NCBI GenBank assembly: GCA_001899635.1
Contig: MKVQ01000014.1
Coordinates: 276,193-340,192 of the forward strand
Direction: 5' to 3'
DNA length: 64,000 bases
DNA from: Myxococcales bacterium 68-20
GTDB taxonomy: Bacteria > Myxococcota_A > Polyangia > Polyangiales > Polyangiaceae
Both the position numbers and the translations under genes were made by a program. Under the pieces are notes generated by a model. That model did no database searches and had not been told where the DNA came from. It worked only from the letters and a program-made list of their open reading frames with translations. This document shows positions 40,071 through 48,780 of the stretch, piece by piece (the stretch's first letter is position 1; the number at the start of each line of letters is the position of its first letter).

Positions 40071-40590
40071 ACCAACTCCTCCTGGCCGTCGTTCTCCGTC
40101 GTACGGGCGCAACGTCCATGCCCCGCGTGTGTCCTTGCGCAGACCTACCTTCGACAGTGAAATCTTCCGCAGCCCAAGGGCAGGGCTCGAAGCGAACCGT
40201 GCACACGTTCCCCAGCGCAACCGGGGGCGCCGCGCGCTCTCGCCACGGTGCGTGCGCAGACGCCCGCCCCGCCGTGCGCCGCGCCCGAAGGACATGACGT
40301 CGGAAGTCGCGGGCCGACGCGGCCGACGCGCCAGCGCGACCAACGCGACCAACGCGAGGGGCGTGGGATGATGACGCGGGCTCGGGAAGCCTGCTGGCGT
40401 CGGAGGCGTTGCGCGGCGAGCACCGAGACGGCGGGAGGTCACGCGTCCTTTCGGGAGCGGCTCGGGTTGATCGGCGCGGCGCGGCGCGGCCCGGCCCGGC
40501 CCCATCCCGCGCGCGGGATCGGGACAAGGCTCGTGAAGGCTGATCCGCTTCTGGATCGCGGCGGCTCGCTCGTGGGGGTAAGGGGAGGCG
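40071..40590. other. Divergent intergenic region with tandem 9-mers
   Basis: This 520-bp gap between divergent genes holds no plausible coding region. It is low-complexity: GGCCGACGC repeats at 40312-40320 and 40321-40329, and GCGACCAAC repeats at 40336-40344 and 40345-40353, followed by runs of GGCGC and GGCCC around 40480-40505. It contains the promoters of both flanking genes. Nothing like a riboswitch or RNA gene is recognisable. Confidence 0.45.
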
Positions 40591-41460
40591 ATGGTCACCA
40601 TCCTCGGGACAGGTTTGCTCGGCAGCGGCTTCGTGCGTGCGCTCCTCCGGCGCGGCGAGACGGTGCATGTCTGGAATCGAACGGCGGAGAAGGCCCAGGC
40701 CCTGGAGTCCGAGGGCGCCCGCGCGTTCGTTGATCCTGCCGCGGCGGTGAAGGGAGCCGAGCGCGTTCACGTCGTGCTCTCGGACGACGCCTCCGTCGAC
40801 GAGGTGCTCGAGCGAGCCCTGCCGGGGCTCACGAAAGACGTCTTGATCGTCGATCACACCACGACGTCGGCATCGGGCACGGCCCTTCGCGTCGCGCGCT
40901 GGAACGAGCGCGGCCACCGGCTGGTGCATGCGCCCGTGTTCATGGGACCGCAGAACGCGCTCGAGTCCACCGGCCTCATGCTCGTGTCCGGAGAGCGCAC
41001 GCGCGTCGAAGCGGCGCGCCCACACCTGGAACGGATGACGGGGAAGGTCGTGGACCTCGGAGAGCGGACCGACGCCGCCGCGGGCTTCAAGCTCCTCGGC
41101 AACCTCTTTCTCATGTTCGTGACGACCGGCCTGGCAGAGGTCTTCACGCTCGCTCGCGCCATGGATGTCGATCCACGCACCGCCGCCTCGCTGTTCGACC
41201 ACTTCAACCCGGGCCTCACGCTCGGGGCTCGGATCGATCGGATGATCGGTGCGGAGTGGTCGAAGGCGTCGTGGGAGCTCGCGATGGCGCGAAAGGACGC
41301 GCGCCTGATGGTGGAGGAAGCAAGCCGAGGCGATCACCCGCTCGCGGTGCTTCCCGCCATCGCGGCGCGGATGGACGAGCTCATCGCCCAAGGCCACGGC
41401 AAGTCCGACTGGACGGTCCTCGCGAAGGACGCGCTCGATACCGCAAAGCGTGGAGGTTAG
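40591..41460 (+). CDS. 3-Hydroxyisobutyrate-dehydrogenase-like NAD(P) oxidoreductase
   Basis: A 289-residue enzyme of the beta-hydroxyacid dehydrogenase (3-hydroxyisobutyrate dehydrogenase/GLYR) family. The N-terminal Rossmann motif is ILGTGLLGSGFVRALLRRGE. The nucleotide region HVWNRTAEKAQ ends with Asn-Arg-Thr, pointing to NADP(H). The C-terminal all-helical domain holds the catalytic Lys in GFKLLGNLFLMF. The substrate motif VHAPVFMGPQNALESTGLML replaces the family's usual D-A-P-V-S-G-G. The GGGGAGG ribosome binding site sits 3 bases before the ATG. The likely substrate is a small hydroxy acid or an aldehyde such as succinic semialdehyde. Confidence 0.88.
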   Translation: MVTILGTGLLGSGFVRALLRRGETVHVWNRTAEKAQALESEGARAFVDPAAAVKGAERVHVVLSDDASVDEVLERALPGLTKDVLIVDHTTTSASGTALRVARWNERGHRLVHAPVFMGPQNALESTGLMLVSGERTRVEAARPHLERMTGKVVDLGERTDAAAGFKLLGNLFLMFVTTGLAEVFTLARAMDVDPRTAASLFDHFNPGLTLGARIDRMIGAEWSKASWELAMARKDARLMVEEASRGDHPLAVLPAIAARMDELIAQGHGKSDWTVLAKDALDTAKRGG

Positions 41461-41691
41461 CCCCGAGCCGTCCGGCGGGCGTGCGAGGCGTGGCTCGCAC
41501 GCTCGCCAAGAGCGCGCCGCGACTCCTCGACCTCGCGTCTCGGCGGGCTCGAGATGCGCCACGGAGCAAGCCATGCATGAGGCCGCCCGCGTGGCTTCTG
41601 CTGCTGACCGGAACGTTTTGTGTTGGCTCGAGACGACGAGACGAAGCTCCGCGCGGGATGCTGTGCCCGCTCGTGGTAGCGTGGCCGTGCT

Positions 41692-43164
41692 TTGAGCTCC
41701 CGCGTTCGACTCGCGTTGGTGGCAGCCCTCGCGGTGACCGGTCCCGTCGCGACGATCGTCGTATCTCATCGTCGCGGAGATCGTCAGCCACCGGCGCTCG
41801 CCGGCACTTGCGACGAGGCGCACCCGTGCGCGTCCGGGATGGCGCCGGCGAACGGCTCGGCGTCGGCGCCCAGTCCTTCGATACCGAGCCGGTCGCTCGT
41901 CGACCTTCCTTCGACGAAGCGATTCACGGTCACGCCGTTCGACCAAGGGTTGCCCACGGCCGGCCAGTGGCGGAACGGCTTCGACGTTGCCGACCTGAAC
42001 GGCGACGGCGAGCTCGACCTCGTACATGGCCCCGCGCGCAAGACGTTCCCGCTGCGGCCGGTCGTCTACCTCGGCGACGGTCATGGGAATTGGCGCGCTT
42101 GGAACGAGACGACCTTTCCGCCCGTCGGCTTCGACTACGGTGACGTGCGCGCGGCGGATCTCGACGGCGATGGGGTGCTGGACCTCGCCTTCGCGGTGCA
42201 CTTGAAGGGCGTCGCAGCGTTTCGTCACGATGGCCGTGGGAACTTTTCGTCGCTCGGGCGCGGGCTCGATCTCGAGGTCGGAGCTCCCTTCGGTTCGCGC
42301 ACGCTCCTCACGACCGACTGGGGGGACGACGGCCGTCAGGGGATTCTCGCCCTGAGCGACGGCCCGAGGCCTCCGTCCAAATCGAATGGTGGCGCTGCTT
42401 CGCTCGGGGTTCGTCTCTTCACGATGACCGGTCGGAACGCGCCCAGAGATGCGACCAGGGATGCGGCCGCAGACGCGCCTCGCGAGTGGAAGCTCGATGC
42501 GCTCGCGACGACCGCCCTCGACCGTCTGTTCGGCGACTCGCTCGCGCTCGGAGACATCGACGGCGACGGAAAGAAGGACCTGGCCGTCGGATCGAACACC
42601 CTCGGTGAAACGCGTGTCCTCTTTCGACGAGGCGCCGGCGCCTTCGTCCCGGTGCCTCTCGACGGCCTGCGCGCGCGCGGCCTCGTCCGCTCGGTGGCGC
42701 TCGCGGACCTCGACGGCGATTCCCGCGACGACCTCGTCGTGGCGTACGCAAACAGCGAAGGCGAAAGCTGGTTCGTCGGCGTCGATGTGTTCTTCAACCG
42801 CAACGGGACCTTCGAGCGCCGCGAGATCGCGCGCGAGGAATCGCGCAACGACTACACGGCCCTCGCCGTGTGCAACTTCGACGGCTCCCGCGCGCGCAGC
42901 AGCCTGGCGGTCGCGCGCGACGACGGCACCATCTCGCTCTTCGCCGCCGATGGTCATGGCTTCGTGACGCAAGACCTCCGCGTGCCGAGCTCCGGCCACG
43001 AAGGTTGCCGAGGCTACCGAGTGCGCTGCGTCGATCTGAATCACGACGGCAGGGACGAGCTCGTTGCCTCGTTCGCCGGCGAGAGCGACGGCCTCAGCGA
43101 GACCGATGATGCCTGCGTCTCACAAGGTGCGCTCAAGGTCTGGACGGTCGGGGCGTCGCTCTGA
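41692..43164 (+). CDS. FG-GAP/VCBS repeat protein, exported
   Basis: The 490-residue product starts at a TTG with a signal-like helix (RLALVAALAVTGPVATIVV). From about residue 95 it has at least five FG-GAP/VCBS beta-propeller blades, each with a calcium-binding DxDGDGxxDL-type loop: VADLNGDGELDLVHG, AADLDGDGVLDLAFA, LGDIDGDGKKDLAVG, LADLDGDSRDDLVVA and CVDLNHDGRDELVAS. Such propellers mediate cell-surface adhesion. No enzyme domain is seen. There is 231 bp upstream from the preceding gene. The TTG is supported by the signal sequence but is not certain. Confidence 0.83.
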   Translation: MSSRVRLALVAALAVTGPVATIVVSHRRGDRQPPALAGTCDEAHPCASGMAPANGSASAPSPSIPSRSLVDLPSTKRFTVTPFDQGLPTAGQWRNGFDVADLNGDGELDLVHGPARKTFPLRPVVYLGDGHGNWRAWNETTFPPVGFDYGDVRAADLDGDGVLDLAFAVHLKGVAAFRHDGRGNFSSLGRGLDLEVGAPFGSRTLLTTDWGDDGRQGILALSDGPRPPSKSNGGAASLGVRLFTMTGRNAPRDATRDAAADAPREWKLDALATTALDRLFGDSLALGDIDGDGKKDLAVGSNTLGETRVLFRRGAGAFVPVPLDGLRARGLVRSVALADLDGDSRDDLVVAYANSEGESWFVGVDVFFNRNGTFERREIAREESRNDYTALAVCNFDGSRARSSLAVARDDGTISLFAADGHGFVTQDLRVPSSGHEGCRGYRVRCVDLNHDGRDELVASFAGESDGLSETDDACVSQGALKVWTVGASL

Positions 43165-43340
43165 GTCGTCGGCCTCCTCGCCCGGCCGATCAGGCGGAGC
43201 CGATTCGTCGTCGGCCAGCGTCGTGCGTCGTGCCTAACGTCATGAAGGCGAAATCGACGACGTGACCTCGAACCGATACGAGCGCGCGCTGCCATTTCGA
43301 TTGTGGAGCGGCCGCGCTCAGCCGTACGGTGGGCGATCCA

Positions 43341-46300
43341 ATGCGCTCGCGTTTCGAATCGGTGGGGGTGTCGCGGTTCACGTTTGCTCGAAGCGCCCTG
43401 GCGGTCGCCGTCGCTGCCGTCGCCGCGTTCGCGCCCGCGCGCGCGTCCGCGCAGACCTACAGCTGCGGGGAGTCGCCGCTCTCGACCAATTGCGACGCGC
43501 TCGTGCCGGACAACCAGACCGTCACGTCGTCGCTCACCGTCACGCCTGGCGCGTGCGACCCGCAAGCGACCGTTGTCGCGACGGGAGTGCACCTGAAGCT
43601 CTCGCATCAATGGGTCGGGGATCTGAAGGTCAGCCTCGTTCATCCCGACGGAGCGGAAGTCTTGCTGATGATGAGGCCCGGCCTCGACGCCGGCCATCCC
43701 CACGGCTGTGCCAGTGAGGACCTCGACGTTCACTTCAGCGATGGCGCCACCACGCCCAGCGCCAGCCAGTGCAACGAGAAGTATCCGGCCATCTCCGGTA
43801 CCCTCTTGCCGCTCAATCCGCTCTTCACTTTGAACGGTAAGGGCCGCAACGGAACGTGGAGCTTGCGCGTCTCCGACGGCGCCGGATACGGCAGCGGGGC
43901 GATCGACAGCTGGGCGCTCGACTTGCCCTGCACCTTGCCGCTCGTCACCGCCTCTGCGAGCCAGGCGACCGCCGTCGTGGGAGGTCAGCGCGGCCAGTTC
44001 ACCTTCGCTCGCTCCGGCGAGACTACCGGTGCGTTGACCGTGAAATACACGGTCTCCGGCACTGCCCCAGCGAGCGCATATGCGCCGCTCGACGGCATCA
44101 TCACGATTCCGGACGGGGCGGCCTCCGCCACCGTCGACGTGATCCCGACCAAGGACGCGCCGCCCGACACTACGGTCATCGCGACGGTCGCGCCGGGCGT
44201 CGTCTACGCGGTGGGCTCGCCCAGCGCTGCAACGGTCACCATCGTCGCCAACGCGTGTGGCGACGGGAAGGTCGATCCGGGGGAGCAATGCGACGAGGGC
44301 GACAAGAACGGCTCGGCCGGCGGCAAGTGCGCCAAGGACTGCACGCTCGTGAACGAGAGCGACGGAGGCACCGCCGGCAGCAGCGGGCCGCCCGCCGACA
44401 GCGGCTGCGGATGCAAAGTGCGCGGCGGGAGTCAATCTGCCGGCGTGTTCGGGATCGTCCTCGGCGTGGTCGCGTTCGTCGGCCTGACCCTCCGACGCCG
44501 CCGTGCGGGGAAGAAGATGACCAAAGGCTCCTGGACCAAGCTTCTCGCGCTGCCCTTCGGTGCAAGCGCTCTCTTCGCGGCACGTCCGGCCGAGGCGGCG
44601 ATCGGGACGCTCGACAACGTGCCCGCCGCCACGCTGCTCTATCCCTACTTCGAGGTGGATACCGGCGCCGGCAAGAACGACACGATCATCACCGTCCAGA
44701 ACTCGAGCGCGTCGGCGGCGCTGACCAACGTCACGATCTGGAGCGAGATGGGCGTGCCCGTCCATCACTTCCACGTCTACCTCACCGGGTACGACGTGCA
44801 GTCGATCAGCCTGCGTGAGCTCTTCGTCAACGGCAAGGTCCCGCAGACGGCGACCGCCGGTCAGGATCCGGCGAACACGATCAGCCCGCAGGGACCAACG
44901 TCGCAAGACATCAACTTCGCGTCGTGCACCGGCGTGTTGCCGACGGCGAACCTCGCTGCCGCCGCCATCGCGGACCTGAAGGCGGCCCTGACCGGGAAGT
45001 CCTCGGCGACGCTCGGGAACAAATGCGCGGGCCCCGACCACGGCGACACGATCGCACGCGGCTACGTCACGGTCGACACGGTGAACAACTGCACGTCGCG
45101 CGTTCCCTCGATGACCGGCTACTTCGGCGCGGGCGGAACCGGGGACGCGACGAACCAGAACTACCTGCTCGGTGACTTCTTCTTCATCGACACCGCCACC
45201 TCTCACGTGCAGGCGCAGCCTGCCGTTCACATCGAGGCCAGCGCATCGGACGCGCGCACGTCGACGGTCGGGCGCTACACCTTCTACGGGCGCTACGTGG
45301 GCTGGAACGCCGCCGACAACCGCGAGCCCCTCTCGACGGTCTGGGAGATCCCGTTCACCACGCAGGAGACCGACGTCGTCGTCTGGCGAGACTCGCGCGT
45401 CAGCCAGGAAGCGTTCACGTGCGGCACGCCGCCGAGCAGCTATCCCCTCGGCAGCGAAGGCCTCCTGGCGTTCGACATGCAGGAGGCCGTGACCGAGCTG
45501 TCGGCGACACAGCCCTTCAAGACCGACCTGACGCGCGTGCGCGTCGGCGGTGGCGCGCTCCCCGTCACGTCCAAGAACGGCACCCTCGTCTTCTCGAGCA
45601 ACATGGCGCCGTCGCCGGGTGGACCCGCGTTCGACCCGGCCGCGGCGCAGTCGTACGCGATGGCCATTCACTATCCCGGCTTGAAGAGCGGCACGCTCTC
45701 CAAGTTCGGCACGAACCTCGCGGCCGTCGGCGTCGACAGCGCGACACGAGCGCATCACTCGATGCCGCCCCACGAAGGGGTGTGGGACGTGGCCAACAAT
45801 GTCTATGTGCCGACCAAGGCGCTGGCCATCGGGGTCTCCGACGTGGCTCCGGCGGCGACGTTGCTCGCCCCGCACTTCGAGGTCGACACCGTCGACCCGA
45901 GCGGAGTCAACACGCAGATTCGCCTGGTCAACCTGTTCGCGTCGGCGCTGCTCGTCCACGTGACCTTGTGGACCGACTACGGCATCCCCACGCACCGCTT
46001 CAACGTCTACCTGACCGGCTTCGACTCGTCGCTCGTCGACCTGCGGTGGCTCTTCCAGAAGGGGCTCGTCGACCTCACGGCGAGCGCGGGCCAGGACCCC
46101 ACCGGCGGGATCTCGCCAAGAGGTGACTATTCGCAGGACATCAACTTCGCGAGCTGCACCGGTCAGCTCCCCCCAGCGCGTCTCTCAGCCGCCGCCATCG
46201 CGGATCTGGTGAGCGTGCACACGGGGAAAGCATCGCCCGTGCGCTTCGGCGGCAAGTGCGCCGGCGCCCCGCACGGGGATGCGATCGCGCGCGGCTACGT

Positions 46301-47003
46301 CACGTTCGACACCGTGAACAACTGCACGCAGCGAGTCCCCGGGGACGTCGGCTACTTCGGCAACGGCGGCTCCGGCGACGCGACCAACCAGAACAACCTC
46401 TCCGGGACGTACACGATCATCGACCGCAACCAGAAGGTCTCGGTCGCCGACACGTTGGTGCACGTCCAGGCGAGCTCCACCGACTCGGCCACGACGACTC
46501 CAGGCCGTCCGACGTTCTACGGAAAGTTCGTCTCGTGGAACGCGAGCGACAACCGTGAGCCGCTCGGCACCGCGTGGCAGGCGCGCTTCATCAACAACGT
46601 CGCGCCGACCAGCCTCTTCGGCGCATTCGCCGACGGGAAGACGAACTTCGTCGTCTGGCGCGAGTCGCCTGCGGTGCTCTCGGCCTTCACGTGTGGCTCC
46701 GTGCCGACCGGCTTCCCGCTGCCGCTCCGAGAGATCCTGCAGTTCGACGAGCAAGAGCAGGTGACGGCGCTCGGGACGAACCTCGGCACGTTCCCGCTCG
46801 TATCGCAGCGCGTGGCGATCACCGATCCGTCGCTCGCGGCCGTGTACGCGTCCGGGTTCATCAGCGCCGATCTCCGTGCGCCGGTCGATGCGGTGGGCGG
46901 CCCGCCGAGCGATCCGTCGCGACGAGGCTCGTTCATGGCGGCGACCCACTACGCGAAGGCGGCGGGCTACCAGGTGCTCCTCGGCGGGTTGCAGGTCCAG
47001 TAG
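43341..47003 (+). CDS. Composite surface protein: P-domain/MYXO-CTERM fused to tandem-repeat protein
   Basis: This 1,220-codon ORF contains what look like two proteins. Residues 1-392 have a signal peptide (APARASAQ), a P/Homo B-type domain (HLKLSHQWVGDLKVSLVHPD), a Calx-beta-like domain, the myxobacterial CGDGKVDPGEQCDEG repeat, and a MYXO-CTERM tail (CGCKVRGGS, helix, RRRRAG). From Met393 a second, complete N-terminal signal begins (MTKGSWTKLLALPFGASALF, ending RPAEAAIG), followed by two copies of a ~400-residue domain (see findings). A natural gene pair overlapping by ATGA would exist if one G of the run at 44507-44510 were absent. I treat it as one ORF but consider a frameshift or fusion very likely. 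Confidence 0.75.
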   Translation: MRSRFESVGVSRFTFARSALAVAVAAVAAFAPARASAQTYSCGESPLSTNCDALVPDNQTVTSSLTVTPGACDPQATVVATGVHLKLSHQWVGDLKVSLVHPDGAEVLLMMRPGLDAGHPHGCASEDLDVHFSDGATTPSASQCNEKYPAISGTLLPLNPLFTLNGKGRNGTWSLRVSDGAGYGSGAIDSWALDLPCTLPLVTASASQATAVVGGQRGQFTFARSGETTGALTVKYTVSGTAPASAYAPLDGIITIPDGAASATVDVIPTKDAPPDTTVIATVAPGVVYAVGSPSAATVTIVANACGDGKVDPGEQCDEGDKNGSAGGKCAKDCTLVNESDGGTAGSSGPPADSGCGCKVRGGSQSAGVFGIVLGVVAFVGLTLRRRRAGKKMTKGSWTKLLALPFGASALFAARPAEAAIGTLDNVPAATLLYPYFEVDTGAGKNDTIITVQNSSASAALTNVTIWSEMGVPVHHFHVYLTGYDVQSISLRELFVNGKVPQTATAGQDPANTISPQGPTSQDINFASCTGVLPTANLAAAAIADLKAALTGKSSATLGNKCAGPDHGDTIARGYVTVDTVNNCTSRVPSMTGYFGAGGTGDATNQNYLLGDFFFIDTATSHVQAQPAVHIEASASDARTSTVGRYTFYGRYVGWNAADNREPLSTVWEIPFTTQETDVVVWRDSRVSQEAFTCGTPPSSYPLGSEGLLAFDMQEAVTELSATQPFKTDLTRVRVGGGALPVTSKNGTLVFSSNMAPSPGGPAFDPAAAQSYAMAIHYPGLKSGTLSKFGTNLAAVGVDSATRAHHSMPPHEGVWDVANNVYVPTKALAIGVSDVAPAATLLAPHFEVDTVDPSGVNTQIRLVNLFASALLVHVTLWTDYGIPTHRFNVYLTGFDSSLVDLRWLFQKGLVDLTASAGQDPTGGISPRGDYSQDINFASCTGQLPPARLSAAAIADLVSVHTGKASPVRFGGKCAGAPHGDAIARGYVTFDTVNNCTQRVPGDVGYFGNGGSGDATNQNNLSGTYTIIDRNQKVSVADTLVHVQASSTDSATTTPGRPTFYGKFVSWNASDNREPLGTAWQARFINNVAPTSLFGAFADGKTNFVVWRESPAVLSAFTCGSVPTGFPLPLREILQFDEQEQVTALGTNLGTFPLVSQRVAITDPSLAAVYASGFISADLRAPVDAVGGPPSDPSRRGSFMAATHYAKAAGYQVLLGGLQVQ
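44507..44520 (+). other. Likely +1 frameshift site joining two genes
   Basis: The sequence around the run GGGG (44507-44510) reads ...CGT GCG GGG AAG AAG ATG ACC. Removing one G gives CGT GCG GGA AGA AGA TGA, i.e. a MYXO-CTERM ending RRRRAGRR and a TGA that overlaps the ATG of the second protein at 44517-44519. This would be the same 4-bp overlap used by many neighbours. The most likely explanations are a sequencing or assembly indel in a homopolymer, or a real recent frameshift. Confidence 0.7.
44620..47003 (+). repeat. Two tandem copies of a ~408-residue novel domain
   Basis: The second half of the composite ORF consists of two diverged repeats, copy 1 starting near residue 428 and copy 2 near residue 836. 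Matching blocks include VPAATLLYPYFEVDTG / APAATLLAPHFEVDTV, SQDINFASCTGVLPTANL / SQDINFASCTGQLPPARL, ARGYVTVDTVNNCTSRVP / ARGYVTFDTVNNCTQRVP and TGDATNQNYL / SGDATNQNNL. I know no described family with these motifs. Two Cys per block (in NFASC and NNC) and the signal peptide point to an exported, disulfide-stabilised fold. Confidence 0.8.
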
Positions 47004-47011
47004 GGAGCGAG

Positions 47012-47040
47012 TCCGTCCTTCCGAGTCTCGGAGGGACGGA
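47012..47040. terminator. Bidirectional terminator hairpin
   Basis: TCCGTCCTTCCGA (47012-47024) and TCGGAGGGACGGA (47028-47040) form a 13-bp stem with a 3-base loop and one G-U wobble. It sits exactly between two convergent stop codons (47003 and 47047) and is the strongest hairpin of its kind that I noticed in the window. Confidence 0.65.
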
Positions 47041-47046
47041 TGGCGG

Positions 47047-47949
47047 CTACTTCACCCTCCGCACGCGCAAGCTCGTGTCGCCGGCCTTGCCGTTCTGGTT
47101 GCAACCGGCGGCGTTCGTCTTGCTGAAGACGAGCACGTAGCTCCCAGGCTCGAACGTGTGCCGCAACGTGAAGCAGCTCTCGGCCGTGCCGGGCGTGCTC
47201 TCGGCCAGGAGCGTGGTGCGGTCGCTCGTGTAGACGCGGAGGCTGAGCTGCTCGAGGCAGCGGCCGCTCACGATCTCGTACGTCGCGGGCGCGTCGACGT
47301 CGAACGTGAGGAGCGAGTCGCTGCAGCCGTAGGGGACGAAGACGCCGTTGGTGCAGGCGGTGTCCGCCGGGACGGCCACAGCCTTGCTCATGTCGGCCGT
47401 CTTCGGATCGAGCGGGGTGGTCGTCGTTCTCGGGATCGGCTCGACCGCCTTCGCCCTCAGGCACTTGATCGTGTCGAGGAACGGGCGGAGCGTCTCGATG
47501 TCGATCGTCGGCAGGCTCGCCGCGTTCACGCTCTCGTCCGAGTCGCGGACGTTCCCCTCTGCAGCGCGGTAGCGCGCGACGCTGCCGTCCTCGTCGGTCA
47601 CGCGCACCTCGTAGCTCGTGAAGTCGGCCCCCATCTGTTCGGGCGGCGTCATCGTCCGAAGCCTTTCAAGCGCGGCGAGCTGCTCCGGCGTGAGCTCGGC
47701 GCGATCCTTGGCGTAGCCGGTGGAGCCCTCCCAGAACCCGAAGCTGGAGACCTCGATGCGGGTGCTGGTGGGCCTCCAGACGGCCTTGTTCTCGACGGTG
47801 GGGCCCGCTCCGGCTTCGGCGCGCGCGTCGACGATGCCAGCATCCGTGGCCTGGCGCTCGACCGGGCGGCTCGGCTCCGTGCGCGTCGAGCAGCCGATCG
47901 CCACCAGGAGAACGAGGACCGCAGCGATCACCTTGCCGAAGCAGAGCAT
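47047..47949 (-). CDS. Putative lipoprotein, unknown
   Basis: A 300-residue protein beginning MLCFGKVIAAVLVLLVAIGC (lipobox Cys20). An acidic Ala/Glu linker follows, then a mixed region from residue 55 on: IEVSSFGFWEGSTGYAKDR and QMGADFTSYEVRVTDEDGS. The C-terminal 100 residues look like a beta-sandwich (DVDAPATYEIVSGRCLEQLS, TAESCFTLRHTFEPGSYVLV) of the pre-peptidase C-terminal/galactose-binding-like kind. No catalytic motif is seen. The ATG at 47949 was chosen by the signal peptide; longer frames overlap the GST gene. It is the gene next to the GST on the same strand. Confidence 0.7.
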   Translation of the reverse strand: MLCFGKVIAAVLVLLVAIGCSTRTEPSRPVERQATDAGIVDARAEAGAGPTVENKAVWRPTSTRIEVSSFGFWEGSTGYAKDRAELTPEQLAALERLRTMTPPEQMGADFTSYEVRVTDEDGSVARYRAAEGNVRDSDESVNAASLPTIDIETLRPFLDTIKCLRAKAVEPIPRTTTTPLDPKTADMSKAVAVPADTACTNGVFVPYGCSDSLLTFDVDAPATYEIVSGRCLEQLSLRVYTSDRTTLLAESTPGTAESCFTLRHTFEPGSYVLVFSKTNAAGCNQNGKAGDTSLRVRRVK

Positions 47950-47999
47950 GCCGGGCACCAGGCACTCGACATGCCGGGGCACCACGGCTCGTATCGAGC

Positions 48000-48647
48000 C
48001 TAACCCGGGAACATCTTGCGGTAGGGCTCCGCCTCTTCGCAGGCGCGCGCGAAGGACGGGCGCCTCATAAGGCGGTCCAGGTACGCCGCGGCGTTCTTGT
48101 ACGTGTCGCCGAGCGGCACCACGAGGTTCGCGAAGTACAGGGCTGGCGCCGCCGCGCAGTCGGCCATGCCGAACTTCTCGCCGACCGCCCAGGTCTTCGT
48201 TGCCATCTCCTGCTCGATGATCCCGTAGGCGGTTGCGAGCGCCGTCTTCGCTTCCTCGACGCCGTAGAGGTCCCTCTTCTCTTCGGGGCGGAGCTTGTCG
48301 AGCACGATCTTCTGCATCGGCGTGCTCACGTACAGATCGTAGAAGCGATCGCGCAGGCGCGTCTGCCACGCGAGCTCCGGATCGCGCGGCACGAGCTCGG
48401 TCTTGCCGGGGTAGAGCGCTGCCAGGTACTCGATGATGATCGTCGCTTCGGGGATCGTTCGGTCCTTCGCCTCGTCTCGCAACACGGGCATCTTGCCGAG
48501 CGGCCAGAGCGCCTTGAATCGAGCGCGCACGCTCTCATCGAGGAGATCGAGCACGTGGCGCTCGAACGGCGTGTCGTTCTCGTAGAGCGCGATGAGGGCC
48601 TTCTGGCAGTACGACGAGAGCGGATGGAAGTGGAGCGTGAGAGCCAT
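48000..48647 (-). CDS. Glutathione S-transferase
   Basis: The 215-residue protein is a two-domain glutathione S-transferase. The N-terminal thioredoxin fold has LTLHFHPLSSYCQKALIALYE (catalytic Ser/Tyr/Cys area) and WPLGKMPVLRDE with the cis-Pro, and IPEATIIIEYLAALYPG binds the gamma-Glu. The C-terminal helical domain carries KFGMADCAAAPALYFAN, the capping-box Asp. The length is normal. The N-terminal SSYC resembles bacterial beta- or zeta-like GSTs with Ser or Cys as the catalytic residue. It may detoxify electrophiles. The next gene on the same strand upstream is the ECF sigma factor, which could control it. Confidence 0.92.
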   Translation of the reverse strand: MALTLHFHPLSSYCQKALIALYENDTPFERHVLDLLDESVRARFKALWPLGKMPVLRDEAKDRTIPEATIIIEYLAALYPGKTELVPRDPELAWQTRLRDRFYDLYVSTPMQKIVLDKLRPEEKRDLYGVEEAKTALATAYGIIEQEMATKTWAVGEKFGMADCAAAPALYFANLVVPLGDTYKNAAAYLDRLMRRPSFARACEEAEPYRKMFPG

Positions 48648-48780
48648 GGAGTCACCTTCGGAGTGGTCGGTTCGAATGCAGGGATGATGTTCGCAGGCCG
48701 CGACGCGCCGTCCTCCCTGCGCGGACCCGTAGGGGCCGGCATGAGCAAACCGGGAGGGCAGCGGCGGACGAGGGGGCGCT

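Noticed and set aside
40312..40353. Tandem 9-mer repeats as a possible CRISPR-like or origin array
   Set aside because: The units are only two copies each, directly adjacent without spacers, so this is simple-sequence DNA.
40054..45995. Two long minus-strand frames (about 996 and 984 codons) opposite the dehydrogenase, FG-GAP and composite genes
   Set aside because: No motifs, strong Arg/Glu bias, and fully antisense to recognisable proteins.
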